DNA from: an uncultured Ruegeria sp.
GTDB taxonomy: Bacteria > Pseudomonadota > Alphaproteobacteria > Rhodobacterales > Rhodobacteraceae
Assembly: GCF_947497005.1 (NCBI RefSeq)
Contig: NZ_CANMFF010000021.1
Coordinates: 1-64,000, forward strand
Length of the DNA: 64,000 nt
Reading direction: 5' to 3'
Under the pieces are notes generated by a model. That model made no database searches. It saw only the letters and a program-made list of their open reading frames with translations, and was not told where the DNA came from. This document shows positions 35,124 through 43,153 of the stretch, piece by piece (position 1 is the stretch's first letter; the number at the start of each line of letters is the position of its first letter). Made by a program: the position numbers and the translations under genes.

Positions 35124-35978
35124 TCATCGGAGCTCAGGTTCCATGGTCCGTTCGAGCACTTCCAAAATTTGAGCCAGCGCCTGATCCGCTGTTGCTCGAA
35201 TTGAAACTGTGCCTTTGGGGCCGTTGGCGTGGTCGCGGTTGATGCGGATAAGCGTTGCATTTGGAAGTTGCGATGATATCGTTTCCATCGGCACCCGTAT
35301 CACACCAGGCGTGTTGAAACCTGAGCCAATTTCGATCAGGGCAAGCTTCTTTCCTTCCCGTTCTGAAAGCCATTCAGGAAGCCGTCGCGCCTGCGGCCTG
35401 TAAGGGTCTTCCACGAACCAGTTGCCGCCCCGCACGTTCATGAATACCCGCCCACCACATCGGGGGCAGGTCGGCAGCGTATTCGGATCTTCGACCATCT
35501 GCGTTTTCCGGTTCACGTGCGGGAGCATTGCAGCGACGAAAGGCTTTCCATCCCACGTGCCGTCATGGCAACGGTTGAAACACTGGAACCGTTCATAGTC
35601 ACCCTGGGGCGTGAAAATCTGCTCTTCGGCAAATCCGTTCTTGTGGAAATACTGATCAACATTTGAGGTCATGACGAAATGTGTTTTGCCACCTACAATG
35701 GCGCGCAAATTTTGATAAACCTCAGTCGTTTGCGCCCTGTATACATAGTCCAGCGCCACCGAATAATATCCCCATTTCAACGCTTCGTTAGGAAAGGGAT
35801 ATCCCATCAGCTGATATTGGTACCGGGCTCCGTATTGCAACATGCCTGGAAAGCGTTCAGCGAAGTCAGCTTCGCTCGTATAATCAAGCCCCGCTGCGGC
35901 TGACAAACCTGCGCCTGCACCTATCAAAATCGTGTCCGCTTCCGCCACAAACTGCGCCGCTTGCGTTATCACATCCAT
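35124..35978 (-). CDS. Class M sirtuin (SirTM), putative protein ADP-ribosyltransferase
   Basis: The 284-residue protein has a Rossmann sirtuin core: GAGAGLSAAAG at 20-30, TSNVDQYFHK at 104-113 and IGSGFNTPGVIR at 217-228. The catalytic His found in deacetylase sirtuins is absent; its place reads PQGDY (124-128), with Gln, as in SirTM enzymes that ADP-ribosylate instead of deacylating. Four cysteines (133, 137, 171, 174) form the small zinc-binding module. It is directly coupled to a zinc macrodomain gene by a 10-base overlap, the expected ADP-ribose-removing partner. Known SirTM operons also encode a lipoylated GcvH-like carrier and a lipoate ligase; neither is seen nearby, so its target is unclear. 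Confidence 0.88.
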   Translation of the reverse strand: MDVITQAAQFVAEADTILIGAGAGLSAAAGLDYTSEADFAERFPGMLQYGARYQYQLMGYPFPNEALKWGYYSVALDYVYRAQTTEVYQNLRAIVGGKTHFVMTSNVDQYFHKNGFAEEQIFTPQGDYERFQCFNRCHDGTWDGKPFVAAMLPHVNRKTQMVEDPNTLPTCPRCGGRVFMNVRGGNWFVEDPYRPQARRLPEWLSEREGKKLALIEIGSGFNTPGVIRVPMETISSQLPNATLIRINRDHANGPKGTVSIRATADQALAQILEVLERTMEPELR

Positions 35979-36832
35979 GACGCAACTTTCCTTTCGTAGA
36001 TCTCAGTGGCTGCATCGCCGAATGTATTGAAAACGACGTGTTCAAAAGGTCTCTGATGGGCTTGCAGCCAACCCGAAACCGTTCGCAAGGCGACGTCAGC
36101 GGCTTCTTCAGGCGGGTATCCAAAAACGCCTGTCGAAATTGCACAAAAGGCAAGCGATTTTACCCCGGCTCGTGCCGCCAGAGAAAGGCAAGACGTGTAA
36201 CAACTCGCTAATTGCTGTGCTTGCTCGGTGGTGGGTCGATGGTTTGGAACGATGGGGCCAACCGTGTGCAGAACGAGTTTTGATGGCAAGTTATAACCGC
36301 GAGTGATTTTAGCTTCACCTGTCCGTTCATCCCGACCTTGTTGGGACATGATCATGGCGCAATCTTCGCGCAGCTGAGGCCCGGCGGCACATTGTATGGC
36401 GTTGTCGATGCACGCATGAAAAGGTTGGAAACATCCCAGCATCTGCGCGTTTGCAGCGTTGGTTATCGCATCAATCTTTAGTGTTGTGATGTCGCCGTCC
36501 CAGATGCTGATCATTTCGCCAAAAGAGTGGGGGCCGGCAGCACGTGGCAGAGACGCCGCATCCACAATGTCCTTTTGGGCCAATTCAGATTGCAGCAAAC
36601 GATCAACTGAGTTTGTCAATTCATCCGACAGAGCTGCGGTCGCTCGCATTGTAAGAGCAGCCTGCACCCATCGCCTTTGATCTGCCGGAGAATAGGGGAC
36701 ATGATGGCGGCTGCAGAATTCGCGGGAAGCTGGGTCTGCTTTGATCGCTGACACGGCACCTGTCAGATCGGCAGCGCCGGTTGCCGGCATAAAGGGCACT
36801 CTTAGTTTGATCAGATCAGCATATTGCAGCAT
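35969..36832 (-). CDS. Zinc-containing macrodomain ADP-ribosyl hydrolase linked to SirTM
   Basis: About 287 residues. An N-terminal helical region (to about residue 110) precedes a macrodomain with NAAN (125-128), the zinc-binding loop LGCFQPFHACIDNAI, in which C134, H139 and C141 are the presumed ligands, and GVFGYPPEEAA near 235 for the phosphate loop. This is the hallmark of zinc macrodomains that hydrolyse SirTM-made ADP-ribosylation. The ATG at 36832 has AGGGA eight bases upstream; an earlier in-frame ATG at 36880 lacks one. It overlaps the sirtuin gene by ten bases. Confidence 0.88.
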   Translation of the reverse strand: MLQYADLIKLRVPFMPATGAADLTGAVSAIKADPASREFCSRHHVPYSPADQRRWVQAALTMRATAALSDELTNSVDRLLQSELAQKDIVDAASLPRAAGPHSFGEMISIWDGDITTLKIDAITNAANAQMLGCFQPFHACIDNAIQCAAGPQLREDCAMIMSQQGRDERTGEAKITRGYNLPSKLVLHTVGPIVPNHRPTTEQAQQLASCYTSCLSLAARAGVKSLAFCAISTGVFGYPPEEAADVALRTVSGWLQAHQRPFEHVVFNTFGDAATEIYERKVASWM

Positions 36833-36892
36833 TGCTTTGTTCCCTGATGGTGCCTCCCGGCGAATGTCGCCAGGAGGCATAAGGATCGGATG

Positions 36893-37663
36893 TCAGAATT
36901 TTCCGTTGTCGTGGGCCATTTCGGACGGGATCTCAGAGATCGTGTCCCAGTGCTCTACGATCTTGCCGTCTTCAACTCGGAACAGGTCAAAGAATGCTGT
37001 CGGTGCACCGCCCAGAGTGCCCTCTGAGGCCGTGAATACGAAATTGCCCTCGGCCACGACAATTGGTGTATCGGTGTAAACCATTGTGATGCCGTTTTCG
37101 GCCATTGCGGCCAATGCCGATCCCAGCCCGTCCAGCCCGTCGGCGATGGCCGGGTTATGCTGGATGTAGGTTTCAGCAGAGATGAAGTCCGTAATGTTCG
37201 AGGCGTCGCCACCTTTCAGGACGGTTTCAACAAAGTCCGTTACCAGCGCTTTGTTGTCCGCCGTTTTGTCGGGATCGGAGACCTCGGTCGCACCGTCTGT
37301 CATGGTGTGCCCCGATGGGTTCGGTTCACCTGGTACTTGTAGGTTATCCCAATGTTCGGCCACTTTGCCGTCCTCGACACGGAATACATCGAAGCCGACG
37401 ATAGTTTCAGCTCCGAAGGCCTGAGCGTTATGGTACGTACTATGCAGGACAACCAGGTCGCCTTCTGCAATGACGCGGTGTGTCTCGGTTTTCAGACCGC
37501 TTTCCTGCAATGCGGGTATAAAACCCAGAATTGCCGCCGCACCGGTGGGAACAGCAGGATTGTGTTGAATGTAGTTTTCAGCCAGCAACTGTTGTGCTGC
37601 ATCCGGGTCGAAGTTGGTGAAAATAGCTGTCACCGCATTGATTACGATTTCTTTTGTGGACAT
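36893..37663 (-). CDS. Tandem-duplicated SnoaL-like (NTF2-fold) protein
   Basis: The 256-residue protein consists of two SnoaL-like domains (residues about 1-118 and 135-256). Both contain YIQHNP (about 31 and 166) and a DVFRVEDGKVAEHWD-like strand (about 92 and 227), so it arose by internal duplication. The ending HDNGKF resembles the end of the single-domain protein at 33252-33638. It lies just upstream of the zinc macrodomain on the same strand. GAGGA is eight bases before the ATG. Enzymatic role unknown; the fold can bind small hydrophobic or aromatic molecules. Confidence 0.82.
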   Translation of the reverse strand: MSTKEIVINAVTAIFTNFDPDAAQQLLAENYIQHNPAVPTGAAAILGFIPALQESGLKTETHRVIAEGDLVVLHSTYHNAQAFGAETIVGFDVFRVEDGKVAEHWDNLQVPGEPNPSGHTMTDGATEVSDPDKTADNKALVTDFVETVLKGGDASNITDFISAETYIQHNPAIADGLDGLGSALAAMAENGITMVYTDTPIVVAEGNFVFTASEGTLGGAPTAFFDLFRVEDGKIVEHWDTISEIPSEMAHDNGKF

Positions 37664-37696
37664 TTGATAGTTCCTCTTGGTTTTGGAAGATGTTTG

Positions 37697-38494
37697 TCAG
37701 GTTGCGCGCATCTGCGCCTTCTTGACGGAGAAACGGTTGCCCCAGGGATCGTTCACGAAGCCCGTCTGCAGCGCATTGGTGTCGGATAGCAACTCGATCT
37801 CAGACAATCCGGTGGCGTTTGCCGGGCGCGTTGCCACGCCTGGAGATTTCCAGACATTTGCAGCAAGGTGATGGTGATAATCCCCTGACCCATACCAGCC
37901 GGCTGACGGGACTCCGAATGTCTTGGTCATACCTAAATGTTCAGTCATAAAGGCATCCGCTTTGGATACGTCGCCCACTTGAAGATGAACGTGGCCTATG
38001 ACGGTGTCGGTCGGGACATGTGTCCAGGCGCTCGAGGCCGTGTGCACCAGGTTTTCAAGATCAAGGCGGCGCGTATCCATCTGAATGTGATCGCCGGATC
38101 GCTGCCAGTCAGAGCGTGGTCTGTCCCAATAGACCTCGACCCCATTCCCCTCAGGATCCTGAAGATAGAGTGCTTCGCTGACCAGATGATCAGAAGCACC
38201 ATCAAGCCGAATTCCCAGTTCTTCGACATACAAGAGCCAGCTTCCCAGGTCAGAACGATTGGGCAATAGGAAAGCTGTGTGAAACAGGCCCGCTTCGTTT
38301 GGGTAACTTCGCGCGGCCGCGTCTTTTTCAAGGGCGATCAGAGGTTTGTTGCCGGCACCCAGTTTTGCGCTTTCGCCATCCTGAGTCAGAACGTGGAGGC
38401 CGATTATCTAGCTGTAAAAGTTCGTCGCAAGTTCAAGGTCATTTACGACCAGTGATACCTGACCAATAGAAATAGGTGCATCAGAGCTCGCCAT
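37697..38494 (-). pseudogene. VOC-family ring-cleavage dioxygenase-like gene with an in-frame amber codon
   Basis: From the ATG at 38494 (GAGG six bases upstream) a 265-codon frame encodes a two-module VOC protein like CatE-type catechol 2,3-dioxygenases: GQVSLVVNDLELATNFYS at the start, GLFHTAFLLPNRSDLGSWL, ASDHLVSEALYLQDPEGNGV, and GHVHLQVGDVSKADAFM in the second module. The only defect is TAG at codon 29 (38410-38408), in the place where relatives have a residue before IGLHVL. Without readthrough, only an N-terminally shortened product (from about 38266) could be made, losing the first metal-binding strand. It is probably a recent nonsense mutation; amber suppression is an untested alternative. 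It heads the minus-strand SnoaL-macro-SirTM set. Confidence 0.8.
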
Positions 38495-38990
38495 GTCTGC
38501 CCTCGTTCTTTGTTTTGATGAAAGACAGATAGGGAGAAGTATTGTGGGTTAAAATGGCGATTATGTAGAGTAACAATCCCCGTAGCGTTCATAATAAATC
38601 TTTGGAAAACCGCCTAATCGGCTTAACTTGTTGTTCGCGACTGCATACCGTTGCAGCGGAGTTTTCTGCCTCCAAGTCACCAAACGCATCATCGGAAGCT
38701 TGATCCAACCCCCTTATGTCAGACCGCGAATTGCTGGTGATCCGTTCGGGTAATGGGTGGAACATCTGGTGCAAGGCGTTTTGCCGGATTGTGACCACAA
38801 TTACCGGAATCGAAATTGGCGTCAGATTTTGATTCGGCTTTAGAAGTGCCCGTTCTACCGATAAACTAAGCTCTGTAATCCCAAATGGCTCAAAGTGGCA
38901 TCTGAATGAAATCGCAGGGAAATCACGCCTTATGCTCATTTTGGAAAGAAAATCCTTGAAAAATAAGTTCAGGAGTGTGAAAAAAAGTTC
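38495..38990. other. Divergent promoter region between the VOC-like gene and iclR-type gene
   Basis: About 500 bases without a believable gene; a minus-strand frame at 38589-39014 runs across the iclR start and has no recognisable domain. It must contain the promoters for the two divergent operons. No clear symmetrical operator stands out. Confidence 0.4.
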
Positions 38991-39767
38991 ATGATTGTGA
39001 AACAGGTAGACCACCTGCTAACGCTGCTCGAGCTCTTCGCGCAGGAGAAGAGGCCAATGACAATGACTCAAATCTCTGATGCTATGGGACTACCGAAGTC
39101 CAGCACGCACAATTTGATCGAGACATTGAGTGTCCGCGGATACCTTTATGAGGTCCGGCAGCGAGGAGGGTTTTATCCAAGTCGCAAGTTGCTGGCGACG
39201 GGCGAAGCCATCGCTGATGGAGATCAGGTGACAACACTGATCAGTGAATACCTCGGCAGAATGGCATACGAAACCGGGGAAACGGCCTTGCTGGCGTCAA
39301 GAGCTGGAGACGATGTCATCTATTTGGCGGTTGCAGAGTCACGGCAATCGATCCGCTACCACGCCGAAGTGGGCAGCCGCAGACCGGTTTATGCGACATC
39401 AGGGGGTAAAGCGATCCTATCGACTTATCACGACGCTGCATTGGAAAAAGAGTTGGGCGGCATCGCCTTTGCTGACCTGCGCGAAAATACAATCAGCAAT
39501 CCCGAGACACTGAAAACGAGAATTAGGGAAGGGAATGCACGCGGATTTTTCCTGAATCTTTCCGAATACACTCCGGACGTCACCGGCATAGGGATCCCGG
39601 TAAAAATAGAAGGACGTCCATTGGGACTGTCAATTGCCGGTCCGAATTATCGGATGGAAGATCGATATTCCGAGTTTGCCGACTGCCTGCACAGAACTTC
39701 TGAAGAAATAATTCGTGCACTGCATGCCGCTGGCCTTAGTGCCGACCTCTATCACAAATCAAGTTGA
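38991..39767 (+). CDS. IclR-family transcriptional regulator
   Basis: The 258-residue protein has the IclR layout: an N-terminal winged helix (LLTLLELFAQEKRPMTMTQI, then GLPKSSTHNLIETL) and a C-terminal GAF-like effector domain (from about residue 80, with RRPVYATSGGKAIL and a late GIGIPVKIEG). IclR proteins in aromatic and CoA-linked catabolic operons usually bind the substrate or a ring-cleavage acid. It is followed in 25 bases by a cupin gene and then the TRAP/CoA operon, which it most likely controls. Confidence 0.9.
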   Translation: MIVKQVDHLLTLLELFAQEKRPMTMTQISDAMGLPKSSTHNLIETLSVRGYLYEVRQRGGFYPSRKLLATGEAIADGDQVTTLISEYLGRMAYETGETALLASRAGDDVIYLAVAESRQSIRYHAEVGSRRPVYATSGGKAILSTYHDAALEKELGGIAFADLRENTISNPETLKTRIREGNARGFFLNLSEYTPDVTGIGIPVKIEGRPLGLSIAGPNYRMEDRYSEFADCLHRTSEEIIRALHAAGLSADLYHKSS

Positions 39768-39792
39768 ACCATCCCGCCAGAGGAAACTCAAA

Positions 39793-40173
39793 ATGACCGT
39801 TGACACGAACAAATTGTTTATTCGCGAAAGCGATGTAATTCCCTACGAGCCTTCGGGCCACACCGGGACAGTTAACCGTCGTTTAGTTGGTCAGGAGCAG
39901 GGGGCCAAGCATCTTGAAATAGTGATCGGAACAATCGATCCGGGCGAAGGTGCAACCCCCCATTTCCACCCTGGCATAGATCAGTTCTGTTATATGCTTG
40001 ATGGCGAAGCAGAGGTCACAATCGGCAAAATCACCCGTGTGATTGGGCCAGGAGAAGCATGCTTTTTTCCTGCTGAAGTTTCCCACGTTTTTGTCGCCAA
40101 GGGCGAAAAGCCCATCCGTGTTCTTGTCGCGTACGGTCCCCCATACGGTGAGGGTGCCCGCGTCGACCTCTGA
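39793..40173 (+). CDS. Small single-domain cupin protein
   Basis: The 126-residue cupin has motif 1 GEGATPHFHPGIDQFCYMLDG (metal ligands in H-x-H and the following Gln/Glu region, about 53-73) and motif 2 PGEACFFPAEVSHVF (His near 97). Small cupins can be isomerases, dioxygenases or ligand sensors; nothing here decides. It lies between the IclR gene and dctP on the same strand, so it is likely part of the regulon. The start at 39793 follows an A-rich region. Confidence 0.82.
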   Translation: MTVDTNKLFIRESDVIPYEPSGHTGTVNRRLVGQEQGAKHLEIVIGTIDPGEGATPHFHPGIDQFCYMLDGEAEVTIGKITRVIGPGEACFFPAEVSHVFVAKGEKPIRVLVAYGPPYGEGARVDL

Positions 40174-40226
40174 TCAATATGGAGATGAATTGATCCACAA
40201 CCCGGGGTGAGGAGGCCCCGTACACC

Positions 40227-41246
40227 ATGAAAATCAAATCTACCTTCAAGGCTGCGGCAGTGGCCCTGCTTTTTGCGGCCTCATCGCAGGCAAAAGCTGA
40301 GACCATTTCCTTTGCGGACAGTTTCCCACTGGAACATTACCTTTCTAAAGAAGGCATGGTGTTCTGGATGAACCGGGCCGAAGAACTGACCGGGGGTGAG
40401 GTTAATTTCCGCCACTTCCCGGCGGGTCAGTTGGCGAAGGCAAAGGGTATTCTGCAAAAAGTGCGCGATGGCGCGGTGCAGGCCGGATATGTTGGAATAG
40501 GCTACGCCAGCGACCGGATGCCGTTGAACGGCGCGTCGATGATTGCGGGCATGACCGGCGAGTCCCTACCAGGCAGCCAGGCCTATTGGAAGCTGGTCAA
40601 GGAAGGGGCGTTGCGCCACGAATTTGACGACAACGGGGTCGTGCCGTTGTTTGCAGCTGTGCTCCCTGCGTATCAGCTGGTTCTGGCCGGTAATCCGATC
40701 AAATCGGTGGATGAGCTGAAAGGCATGAAAATCCGCTCGTCAGGCACCTTGAACCTGGCTGTCGAAGCTTTCGAAGGCACGCCGGTTTCGTTGCCGGCGC
40801 CCGACATTTACCTGGGAATTCAGCGTGGCACTCTTGATGGATCGTTGCTGCCGCCGGGCAGTGTCAAACCTTACAACCTTCAGGAAGTAATTGGTTCAAC
40901 CAGCACCAACGGCTCGTTTGGAACCTTCGCCATCACGGCGGTGATGAATGCGGATGCCTTCAACGCGCTGAGCGAAGATCAGCAAGCGGCGCTGATTCAG
41001 GCCGGGGATGAGACGGTTATTCATCTGGGGCAGTATCAGGACGAAAAAGTTGCCGAAGCCCTGCAGGAATTTCGCGATCTTGGCATCGCAGTTTACGAAC
41101 TCGACCAGGCAACTCTGGACACGCTGAACCCGCTGATGGCGACGGTCAAGGACGCGTGGGTCGCGCGAATGGAAGAACGCGGTCTGAACGCAGCCGAGGT
41201 GGTGGCTGAGTTCGAAGCAGCGGTCGCCGAGGCCGAGGGCAACTGA
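40227..41246 (+). CDS. TRAP-transporter solute-binding protein (DctP type), first system
   Basis: The 339-residue protein has a signal peptide (KAAAVALLFAASSQAKA) and the DctP fold, including LKGMKIRSSGTLNLAVEAF (about 166-184) with the substrate-carboxylate-binding Arg in KIRS, and LGIQRGTLDG. TRAP systems use an ion gradient to import organic acids. With the CoA transferase, hydratase and lyase genes downstream, a C5-C6 branched dicarboxylate such as 3-methylglutaconate or 3-hydroxy-3-methylglutarate is a reasonable inferred ligand. A strong hairpin terminator follows and precedes the membrane subunit genes. Confidence 0.9.
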   Translation: MKIKSTFKAAAVALLFAASSQAKAETISFADSFPLEHYLSKEGMVFWMNRAEELTGGEVNFRHFPAGQLAKAKGILQKVRDGAVQAGYVGIGYASDRMPLNGASMIAGMTGESLPGSQAYWKLVKEGALRHEFDDNGVVPLFAAVLPAYQLVLAGNPIKSVDELKGMKIRSSGTLNLAVEAFEGTPVSLPAPDIYLGIQRGTLDGSLLPPGSVKPYNLQEVIGSTSTNGSFGTFAITAVMNADAFNALSEDQQAALIQAGDETVIHLGQYQDEKVAEALQEFRDLGIAVYELDQATLDTLNPLMATVKDAWVARMEERGLNAAEVVAEFEAAVAEAEGN

Positions 41247-41258
41247 TCCTCCCCAACT

Positions 41259-41290
41259 GATGCCGTTCGACCTGAACGGCATCTTTTTTT
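41259..41290 (+). terminator. Strong hairpin between dctP and dctQ (first TRAP system)
   Basis: GATGCCGTTC and GAACGGCATC form a perfect ten-pair stem with a GACCT loop, followed directly by seven T's. Partial termination here would produce more binding protein than membrane subunits. Confidence 0.9.
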
Positions 41291-41313
41291 AAGCGATGAC
41301 GGAAGGGTGGAAA

Positions 41314-41829
41314 ATGCTCAGAGCATTTGAAAAACTTGAAAATCTACTGAGCTGGATTGCAGGAATTTCGGTTTTTGCGATGATGGTTCTCGTTAGCTGC
41401 GACGCCATTGGACGCTATGCGTTCAAATCGCCGCTGACCTTTCAGTTCGATTTCACGACATATTACCTGATGGTCATCGTCGGAGTCCTGGCCCTGTCCT
41501 GGGGCGAACGAAATGGCGCCATGATCCGTATCAACGTTGTGTCGCGGTTTCTGCCCGACGGCCTTAAGGGACTGCTTTACGCCCTCAACAATTTACTGGC
41601 CGCACTTGTTTTTGCCGTGATGACGCAAGCGTCCCTCAAACGCACGCTGGAAACCCTTCATGAAGGTGACGTGATTTTCGGTGTCATCGACTGGCCGGTC
41701 TGGCTGTCACTGGTTTGGGTCCCCATCGGTGCTGGTGTCCTGACAGTGCGTCTATTGATCAATGCCATTCAATACGGCTTTCTTGGGCGCCCGGTTGTAC
41801 CGGCCAGCGGCCATGAAGACGAGATGTAA
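41314..41829 (+). CDS. TRAP-transporter small permease subunit (DctQ type), first system
   Basis: About 171 residues and four hydrophobic segments: LLSWIAGISVFAMMVLVSCD near 15-35, a second helix with DFTTYYLMVIVGVLALSWG, then two more. The sequence fits DctQ, which pairs with the large DctM subunit. ATG 41314 has an AGGG-type ribosome binding site; an in-frame ATG at 41296 is closer to the terminator and less likely. Confidence 0.87.
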   Translation: MLRAFEKLENLLSWIAGISVFAMMVLVSCDAIGRYAFKSPLTFQFDFTTYYLMVIVGVLALSWGERNGAMIRINVVSRFLPDGLKGLLYALNNLLAALVFAVMTQASLKRTLETLHEGDVIFGVIDWPVWLSLVWVPIGAGVLTVRLLINAIQYGFLGRPVVPASGHEDEM

Positions 41830-41841
41830 GGAGAAGATTTC

Positions 41842-43128
41842 ATGGAGATCTTTATCGGAGTAGCAACCCTGATCCTGCTGATCATTCTGGAAATGCCGAT
41901 CGCGTTTGCACTGATGACATCGGCGGTTCTGGGCTTGTGGATCACAGGAGGAGGTGCCCTGGTCACCAGCTTCCTCGGGGACGTTCTGCACGAAGAAAGC
42001 GCTAACTATGTTCTGCTGACTGTTCCGATGTTCGTGCTGATGTCGCAATTCATGGCCAAGTCCGGCATGGCACGCGACATTGTCGTTTGCTGTGACCTGT
42101 GGTTGGGTCGAATTCGCGGTGGTCTGGCCGTCGCCTGCGTCATGGCAAGCGCATTCATGGCCGCCGTGATTGGCTCAAGCACCGCATCCACCGCTACCAT
42201 GTCCACTGCGGCCTACCCGACCATGCGCGAAGTGGGATATTCCGACCGGCTTGCGGTTGGCGTCATCGCAATCTCGGGAACCCTGGCCATCATGATCCCG
42301 CCGTCGATCATCCTGATCATCTACGGCATTTTGACTGAGGTTTCGATCGGCAAACTGCTGATTGCGGGTGTTGGCCCCGGCCTGCTGACCGTGGTCGGAT
42401 ACACGACCGCGATCATGGTAATGGGCGCGATCAAGCCTGATGCAGTTCCGGCGCGGCCAAACTTCGACCGCCCTGCGGCGGTCGCGTCGATCCGTACGGT
42501 TTGGCCTGTTTTCCTGCTGATGACCATCGTGATTGGCGCGCTTTACAGCGGAATTGCGACACCGACAGAGGTTGGAGCAATCGGGTCGCTGTCAGCCCTT
42601 GTCATCGTCATCCTGATGCAGCGCCTTCAGGGGAAAGATTTCCTCAACTCGCTCACGGAAACCGTGCGTACAACTGTGATGATCATTGCGATCATTTCCG
42701 GTGCGCTGATGTTCGGCTATTTCCTGACATTGACCCAGGCAACGCAAAACCTGCTTGATGCGATCCGCGACGCCGGCATGCAGCCTTGGACCGTAATGAT
42801 CATCCTGGTTTTTGTCTATCTGATCCTGGGGATGCTGATGGACCAGCTGGCCATTCTCGTTCTGACAGTACCAGTGACATTCGCACTGATCTCTCAGCTT
42901 GGCTTCGATGGTATCTGGTATGGCATCATCATCACCAAAACCGTCGAAATCGGATTGGTCACACCGCCCCTGGGGCTGAACATCTTTGTCGCCTCAAGCC
43001 TGACTAAAGTTCCGGTCGGAGAGTGCTTCAAAGGGGTCGCTCCATTTATTCTGGTCGAGATCATCATTCTCGTGCTGCTTCTCGCTTTCCCGCAAATCTC
43101 GTTGTTCCTGCCCGGTCTGATGGGCTGA
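41842..43128 (+). CDS. TRAP-transporter large permease subunit (DctM type), first system
   Basis: A 428-residue integral-membrane protein with about twelve hydrophobic segments and the conserved DctM elements, including ASAFMAAVIGSSTASTATMS near 95-115 and the IMIPPSIILIIYG region near 152-164, then GLVTPPLGLN near the end. AAGGAG lies before the ATG at 41842. It completes dctP-dctQ-dctM in the operon with CoA-linked enzymes. Confidence 0.93.
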   Translation: MEIFIGVATLILLIILEMPIAFALMTSAVLGLWITGGGALVTSFLGDVLHEESANYVLLTVPMFVLMSQFMAKSGMARDIVVCCDLWLGRIRGGLAVACVMASAFMAAVIGSSTASTATMSTAAYPTMREVGYSDRLAVGVIAISGTLAIMIPPSIILIIYGILTEVSIGKLLIAGVGPGLLTVVGYTTAIMVMGAIKPDAVPARPNFDRPAAVASIRTVWPVFLLMTIVIGALYSGIATPTEVGAIGSLSALVIVILMQRLQGKDFLNSLTETVRTTVMIIAIISGALMFGYFLTLTQATQNLLDAIRDAGMQPWTVMIILVFVYLILGMLMDQLAILVLTVPVTFALISQLGFDGIWYGIIITKTVEIGLVTPPLGLNIFVASSLTKVPVGECFKGVAPFILVEIIILVLLLAFPQISLFLPGLMG

Positions 43129-43153
43129 GCTGCTGAAGACAGGAGTGAAGTAA

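Noticed and set aside
37697..38494. Pyrrolysine or selenocysteine-type recoding of the internal stop
   Set aside because: The codon is TAG, no pyl genes are seen, and the position is not a catalytic residue; a nonsense mutation or sequence error is simpler.
38589..39014. 141-codon minus-strand frame upstream of the IclR gene
   Set aside because: It overlaps the iclR start and has no domain; better explained as promoter region.
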